This document shows, one piece after another, positions 18,284 to 23,232 of a stretch of DNA of 23,232 bases; position 1 is the first letter of the stretch; the number at the start of each line of letters is the position of its first letter. The DNA is taken from the NCBI GenBank assembly GCA_022539475.1, contig VCMS01000496.1:1-23232 (forward strand), read 5' to 3'. A model generated the notes under the pieces. It was not told the origin of the DNA. It searched no databases and was given only the letters and a program-made list of their open reading frames with translations. This stretch comes from Gracilaria domingensis (lineage: Eukaryota; Rhodophyta; Florideophyceae; Gracilariales; Gracilariaceae). The position numbers were made by a program, and so were the translations under genes.

Positions 18284-18426
18284 TCGGCTTAATTGGCCAA
18301 CGTTCGTTGGAGTTGGTTCGTTTGTTTGGAGCCCGGATAGCTGGGAATATCCGTTCTTACGGTTCTCTCATTGTCCGTTTTCGGAAGTTGTTTTGGTTGC
18401 CCATTGGCCGACTGTGTCGGTGAACG

Positions 18427-20437
18427 ATGTCGTCCCGTCGCAGGAGTGGCGCGCCACGTGCCGCTTCTGTGCCCGGTTCGTCCGGCTTGCCGGCAAGTTT
18501 GCCTCCGTTGCCGAAGGACGCACTGGAGGTCCCAGGCAATGGCGACCCGAAACCGGCTTCCCGGGGCCGCCGTTCTGATAACGGGACCCCACCCACTCGT
18601 GGGCCAACTGAAACCGCACCTGCGGCTGATGCCGCCGCAGCGGTTGACGTTATGTCGTCGCGGTCCGACGAGTATACCCTCCGTGAATTAGAGGCTCAGG
18701 TTCGCATCCTGCAGAACTCCCAAGTGGGCCTCATCCGGGACATTACGAAACTCCGGCAACGGCTCGATGAAGCCGGTGTCCGGGATGTTTCGAGCGACGT
18801 CCGTGTTTTACGGTCTGATGTCAACCAGATTATGGAACACCGACAGGTGTCGGCTGGTCTGCACGAGCAGGCTGCCGCACGCCTGGACCGCCTGGCTACC
18901 CGTCTGGAGACGGTCGAGCAAATCATCGTATCTGATGCTGTTGCGCCGGGAGCCCCGGTTTCTGAGGGTTCTCAGCACTCGCGCCGTTCCCGGGATCGTC
19001 CGGCAAAGAAGAAGGTCAAGGTTGAGTCTGACTCGTCTTCTTCATCCTCTTCTGATGAGGAGGGCCCCAAAAAGGGATCGTCTACCGACTCTTCGGACAG
19101 CGCGGAAGAGCGCTCTCGCTATCGTGCATCCCGTTCGCGGGCTACTGAAGCCACTTCTGGCGTTGCACGAGGCCGTACGAAAGGACGGAGACACCTCGGA
19201 TTGAAGGAGTTGAAGCCGACAAACTTACTGTATCGGAAGCTACTATCTTACCGATATTATCGGCTTGATGACACGACGCCACAGAGGACCCCACGTGGGA
19301 CTGGCAAAGTGCGAAATCATCTCCGACAAATGGAGCTCACGTTAAAGCCCCACAAGTTCTCTGGGGAAGATCCAATTCTTGTCTTGGATTTTCTTAGCCG
19401 CTTCGTAGCGGAAGCCGATGTACTTCGGATGAGTGAGGCACAGGCCTACATCGCGCTGCCGTACTTTTTGACGGGTGTAGCCGAAGATCAATTCAATTCG
19501 GTTTGTGGGTCGTCTCGCGCCTCCGAAGGAGGAGTTACGTGCTGGCCGGAAGCGGTACAATATCTCCTGCGCTCTTACGCGACAGGCAATGCGATACAAG
19601 GTGCCATACTCGCGCTACGAGACACGAAGCAAGGAGCCGAAGAGTCGGAAACCGTTTATTCGACCCGCCTCAATAAGGCTTTCCACAGATGTGGCAACGT
19701 GTTCTCCGCTGCCGAGCGGTGTACGATGTTTGTTGATGGACTGGACCGATCAATTCGGACGTTGGTAGCCCATTATCGGGAGAACAAAACGCCGGATTAC
19801 CTATCTGGAACTCGTTCAATTTGCCCAAGCGGAGGGAGATGCAGCTCGAGCACGCACTGGTATCAAGACGCGCACGCGCCGACTCCTTCATGTAGAAGGC
19901 CGAGACTCCTCACTGCCTCATTCGCGAGGTTCTGTTCAAGGGGGTTATGATAACCTGCACCTGTTACAGGACGATGGTTCAATGCCGAGTTCGGAATTGC
20001 CGTCGACGACGGAGCAGTCTACAGTGGACGGAGACCCCGCTCTGTACGCCGGACGTCAAGTCCCGGCATTGCCCGTGCCGCACTCTGGCGGATATCGAAG
20101 CCAACGCCCTGGATGGAGGGACCCGTATCCTCCTCGACAGGAGCGCCGGCCGCCCAACGCGGATCTTCTTCGTCACCTTATTTGTCATACCTGTTACAGG
20201 CCAGGGCACATCGCTCCGAATTGCTTAATGCCCATACGGGATATGGCGAAGATAGTGCCTCAGTATGAGTCGTTGACGCCCGCCGAGCGGGAACGTGTTC
20301 CCGACAAATCGTACCTTCGTGCGAAGGCGGAGACTCAGCCTGGAAACCAGGAAACGGTGCCATCGAATGGTGGAACTGTAGCCGCCCCTGCGGAATCGCA
20401 ACCTCCGCAGATTGGCGGCGACGCTCAGAAAAACTGA
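18427..20437 (+). pseudogene. gag: Gypsy gag, split by one frameshift
   Basis: ATG at 18427 (A at -3) opens a 507-codon frame. The N-terminus is Pro/Ser/Ala-rich. A coiled coil spans about residues 83-168. A basic RPAKKKVKVE patch (191-200), resembling a nuclear localisation signal, is followed by an acidic polyserine stretch (200-230). A capsid domain lies at about 303-458 (HKFSGEDPILVLDFLSRF, YIALPYFLTGVAEDQF, FVDGLDRSIRTLV). At about 19805-19810 the capsid sequence moves to another frame, consistent with one inserted base. The original frame meets a stop at 19948-19950, while the shifted frame runs on to a TGA at 20435-20437. That second part carries a CCHC zinc knuckle, CHTCYRPGHIAPNC, at about 20183-20224. 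Gag packages the element RNA into virus-like particles. This copy would make a capsid protein without its nucleocapsid end. Confidence 0.75.
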
Positions 20438-20475
20438 GCAAGGGAGCCTCCAGCAATGGAGAGGCGCCCCCAGCG
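20428..20475 (+). promoter_or_regulatory. Candidate -1 ribosomal frameshift site between gag and pol
   Basis: The gag frame ends CAG AAA AAC TGA (20426-20437). The heptamer GAAAAAC (20428-20434) resembles the slippery type X XXY YYZ. The pol frame is exactly -1 to gag and is open across the gag stop. After a spacer of seven bases, GGGAGCCTCC (20442-20451) can pair, with bulges, to GGAGAGGCGCCCC (from 20458). The first base of the heptamer is G instead of the usual A, which would weaken P-site re-pairing. Confidence 0.45.
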
Positions 20476-21726
20476 ACGGGGTTTAGTGCGCCTGAGGCTG
20501 AGAAGCCTCGCTCCCCGGTCACAATCCTTTCGAGGACACTGGCCACTACAGACGTGAACTCTGAGCACCTTGGTGTCTTGCGTCGCCCGTGGATACGGTC
20601 TAAGAACAGCCGGTTCCCGGATAGAGTCCTGGTCATGGCGAAACGTAACTACAAAGTTTACGCCGACCTAGGTGTTTCCGACCAGTACATGGTTCGGCAG
20701 TTGTCCGTGCTCGATACAGGAGCTGGGCCAAACTTTTTGGTTGAGTCTATGATTCCGCCGCACTTGCGGTCTCGCGTTCGTGCGGCGCCGCAGATCGATA
20801 TAGCGGATGCGAACAATCGGCCACTTTCGACTGTGGGAGTAATAGACCTGCTCGTCAGGCTTGGCCGCTACGTGGCGAAGCTCGATTTCTTGGTTTGCAA
20901 GCAACTCGCTGCGCCGGTTATCCTCGGCTGCGACTTCTGTGACCGCTTCGTCGATGCAATTCGACCGCGGAAGCGAACCATCGAAATGGAAGATGGGACT
21001 ACTGTACCGATCGTTCGGCGTCCCCTGCGCCGGGCTCTGAAGAAGCAAGTCCCTTTGCCTGCGGCACAGAAGCCTACAGCCGATGAACGGAAGTCTACAA
21101 AGCTCCGAGTAGCTCGGCCCATTTCCATCCCGCCTGAATCACAGGTCTGGGTTACTGTGACCTCCCCACAATGTGGCTTACAAACGGTACAACCGTTGCC
21201 TGCGTTACAGGAGAAGCATCAGCTTGCCCTCGCTAATGGGATTGTTTTCGTCGAACCCGAGAAGCCTTTTCAGGTGCTGGTTGCGAACTTCAGCCGTTTT
21301 TCTCAACGGTTGGTTAGGAGCCAAGTTATTGGTTCGTTGCTTCCGCACCCTGCGGCTATAGTGCCTACTCAGGTTTCTATTGCCGAGGTTCTCGGAATCC
21401 TCGAAGCTGAGGAGGGGGAGGCGGAACGGAACAATTCCGAAACGACTGGACCGAACAGTTCGTCGGAAGATGCTACGCCGACTTCGTCGGATGCAAATAA
21501 CCGCAGCCTGTCGAAGGAGGCAATGCCGACCTCGTCGGACAGTAATGATACGGACCTGAGTGCTGCTGACACGAAGGATAAGGCAGTACAGGAACTGGAG
21601 TCTCTGGATCTTGAACATGTCCCAGAGACTCACCGGATAAATTGCGGCACATGCTTGAGGAGTTCACGCCCATGTGGGATGGCACATCTGGGTAAGCGCT
21701 TGGTATTAACGCGAACATTCGGATGA
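20434..21726 (+). CDS. pol: Gypsy pol N-terminal part: retropepsin-type protease
   Basis: The frame is open from the gag stop region to TGA at 21724-21726. No ATG is needed if it is reached by frameshifting; the first alternative start is GTG at 20554. The protease active site LDTGAG lies at 20710-20727 (Asp codon 20713), in SVLDTGAGPNFLVES. The second mark of the fold, PVILGCDFCDRF, follows about 65 residues later. Both match active retroviral-type proteases, which cut Gag and Pol as homodimers. After about residue 140 comes a basic linker, then an acidic Ser/Thr/Asp-rich region with an imperfect internal duplication (TPTSSDANNRSLS against MPTSSDSNDTDLS). The frame then leaves the reverse transcriptase homology near 21630 and stops. 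Unlike the sequence after it, this part has no stop in about 430 codons. Confidence 0.75.
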   Translation: MSKGASSNGEAPPATGFSAPEAEKPRSPVTILSRTLATTDVNSEHLGVLRRPWIRSKNSRFPDRVLVMAKRNYKVYADLGVSDQYMVRQLSVLDTGAGPNFLVESMIPPHLRSRVRAAPQIDIADANNRPLSTVGVIDLLVRLGRYVAKLDFLVCKQLAAPVILGCDFCDRFVDAIRPRKRTIEMEDGTTVPIVRRPLRRALKKQVPLPAAQKPTADERKSTKLRVARPISIPPESQVWVTVTSPQCGLQTVQPLPALQEKHQLALANGIVFVEPEKPFQVLVANFSRFSQRLVRSQVIGSLLPHPAAIVPTQVSIAEVLGILEAEEGEAERNNSETTGPNSSSEDATPTSSDANNRSLSKEAMPTSSDSNDTDLSAADTKDKAVQELESLDLEHVPETHRINCGTCLRSSRPCGMAHLGKRLVLTRTFG

Positions 21727-23080
21727 TTTGCTACCTCTGAATACTGCGGCCATTTACAGCTACCCTTCACAGGGCGGACGCGACAGCTCGGCAAGGAGGA
21801 GAAAGCTCAAGTTGGAGAAGAGTGCTCCGCACCGGCTGGAAGTTAGTCGAGCCGGCTCAGTCCCGCTTGGCATCGCCGGTGGTGCTTCGCGCCCAAAGCT
21901 GAATGGGTCTCTGCGATTTTGCAATGATTACCGCATAGCTAAACGCGGTACGGTCAAGGATGTGTAAATCCTATCCACGAATGGATGATGCATCGATTAA
22001 TTGGGCGACGCGAAGTGTTCACACCCTAGAGCGAATTGGGGCCTATTGGCAAGTTCTCCGTGAGGCTGAGGATCGTTGACAGACGGCCTTCGTTTGTCAT
22101 GAAGGATTGTTTACGATTCAATCGGATGCCCTTTGGGTTACGACGCGCCAGGCCACTTTTCAACGAGGCTGTGGATATTTTGCTAGCCCGCTATTTAAGT
22201 GGGAAGATCTGCCTGGTATACCTGGTGACACTCATTGTTAACTCCAGCAACCTGCGATGAGCACTTACCACGCTAGGGATGTGCTGCGAGTGCCTACGCG
22301 ATGCAGGCATTACGCCAAGCTCAAGTAAGGTGTGAGTTCTTTACCGAAACCGTCGTATCTCGGCCATGTTATCCGTCGGGACGGCTTTCGCATTGAACCG
22401 AAGTAATCGCGTGAATCCCAAAGAGGCTAAGCATTCCGAGGCGCAGACGGAACTCCGATCTTGTTCTCGGCTTGTGCAATGTGTATCGCCGCTTCAGTTC
22501 CGAACTTTGCGGATATCGCTGCACCTCTGAACGAGCCGTTCTTCGCAAAGGCCCGCCAGTCGATCTGGAAGAATTGACCCGAAGGTCGCGGCTTCTCGAC
22601 TCGTCGTGCCGCCGGTGACTCGCCACCTGTTTTTTTACCTCCTCGGCTTAGGGCTGGTTTGCCGATATGCATGTGGAATAGCATTGCGAGCGACTACCTA
22701 AGTCGGCTGTGCCATTCCAGACCACAAAGATCGGCGAGCGATTTGCCATTGGGTATTGGTAGGAGCCTCACGTTCACGAGAGGAATTATCGGTATCCTGA
22801 GAAGGATGTGTTGGGCTCAGTTTGTCTGGGCGTTATCAGACACTGCGGCCCTATCTTATGGGACCGCTTCATTGTCCATAACGATCATTCGGCATACGCT
22901 GGTACTCTCTATAGCAGAGCATCTGGCCGCTTGATGCGGTGAGACTTCGCTTGTCGAATTCGACGTTCGAACATCCGTTACAGAAAGGAGCTCTCTGAAC
23001 ACTCAGGCTGATGCGACTGTCCCGCTTGCGAACCAGCGGCTGAAGCTGCGCCAGTCGTGATCTGGAGATACCGTGCTTCT
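21630..23080 (+). pseudogene. Decayed Gypsy reverse transcriptase and RNase H
   Basis: Pieces of the polymerase can be read in shifting plus-strand frames: MLEEFTPMWDG (from about 21651), LNGSLRFCNDYR (about 21898-21933), FNRMPFGL (22117-22140), VDILLARYLSGKICLVYL before the catalytic box, SYLGHVIRRDGFRIEPK (22353-22403), CNVYRRF (22475-22495) then VPNFADIAAPLN (22497-22532) after a one-base frame change, and in RNase H FQTTKIGERFAIGYW (22715-22759) followed at once by a stop (22760-22762). Later pieces near 22840-23000 match the end of RNase H. The YxDD box reads YLVT (22219-22230), so both catalytic aspartates are lost. The gene is dead. Integrase is not reached. Confidence 0.75.
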
Positions 23081-23232
23081 CGTAAGAAGACGGCTCGAGC
23101 GATTGCCGGATGAAGAATCGGAAGGATGGGCATCTACGATGCTGTTTTAGGAGCCGTGTGCTGACACGAACACGAACCGCGGGCTCTTTCGTATCGATCA
23201 AGCCGGAGGAACTCGATTCGGGAGCAGCACAC

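Larger units (their letters stand above)
17406..23232 (+). mobile_element. Ty3/Gypsy-type LTR retrotransposon, 5' part, decayed
   Basis: The order is LTR (17406-18262), possible primer-binding site, gag, protease, reverse transcriptase and RNase H, all on the plus strand, which is the Gypsy order up to RNase H. Integrase, polypurine tract and 3' LTR lie outside the window, so target duplication and LTR divergence cannot be checked. The five bases before the LTR are GGGAT. Gag has one frameshift; protease is open; reverse transcriptase and RNase H have many stops and frame changes. The copy cannot move on its own. Confidence 0.8.

Noticed and set aside
18328..18347. TGGAGCCCGGATAGCTGGGA as primer-binding site
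   Set aside because: Its complement does not split into acceptor and T-stem with the conserved C as well as the candidate at 18266 does.

Overview
The window looks like nuclear DNA from an intron-poor eukaryote. Two complete single-exon genes with secretory signal peptides lie head to tail on the minus strand (11.7-14.9 kb). They sit among long gene-poor stretches and decayed retrotransposons. Compact unspliced genes between LTR retroelements, with moderate GC and C-ending codons, would fit a red alga of the Chondrus type, but other intron-poor protists such as oomycetes cannot be excluded. No bacterial or organellar signature is present.

Layout. (1) 1-660: a stop-free minus-strand frame runs off the left edge and may be an exon. 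(2) 660-8000: mostly non-coding. A CpG-rich block ends near 2.1 kb. A possible isolated WD40 scrap lies at 3.75 kb, and a decayed Copia-type RNase H end lies at 5.6-5.8 kb. (3) 8.0-9.14 kb: a fossil plus-strand WD40 array with many frameshifts and stops. Its repeat starts are first 122-127 bases apart, the length of one WD40 blade. (4) 9.54-9.60 kb: a large near-perfect palindrome directly before a TATA box. (5) 11743-13470: a membrane-anchored aspartic protease-like protein that appears to lack its second catalytic aspartate. (6) 13830-14861: a secreted alpha/beta hydrolase with an intact Ser-Asp-His set. (7) 15.3-17.4 kb: a gag-only ORF behind a palindrome-rich leader, then another short ORF that appears to be cut by an LTR. 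(8) 17406 to the right edge: the 5' part of a Ty3/Gypsy-type LTR retrotransposon (LTR, possible primer-binding site, gag with coiled coil, capsid and zinc knuckle, protease, reverse transcriptase, RNase H). Integrase and the 3' LTR would lie outside the window.

How it fits together. The two host genes both encode products for the secretory pathway and share a strand, but nothing shows that they act together. The right third is a nested retroelement zone. In the Gypsy element gag and protease are almost open (one frameshift in gag), while reverse transcriptase and RNase H are riddled with stops and frameshifts and have lost the catalytic YxDD aspartates. The gag/pol junction has the layout of a -1 programmed frameshift site.

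The points most worth a second look are the predicted pseudoprotease, the WD40 fossil, the repeated arrangement of a large palindrome next to a TATA-like box, and the uneven decay of the Gypsy element. No wholly new defence or metabolic system could be supported.
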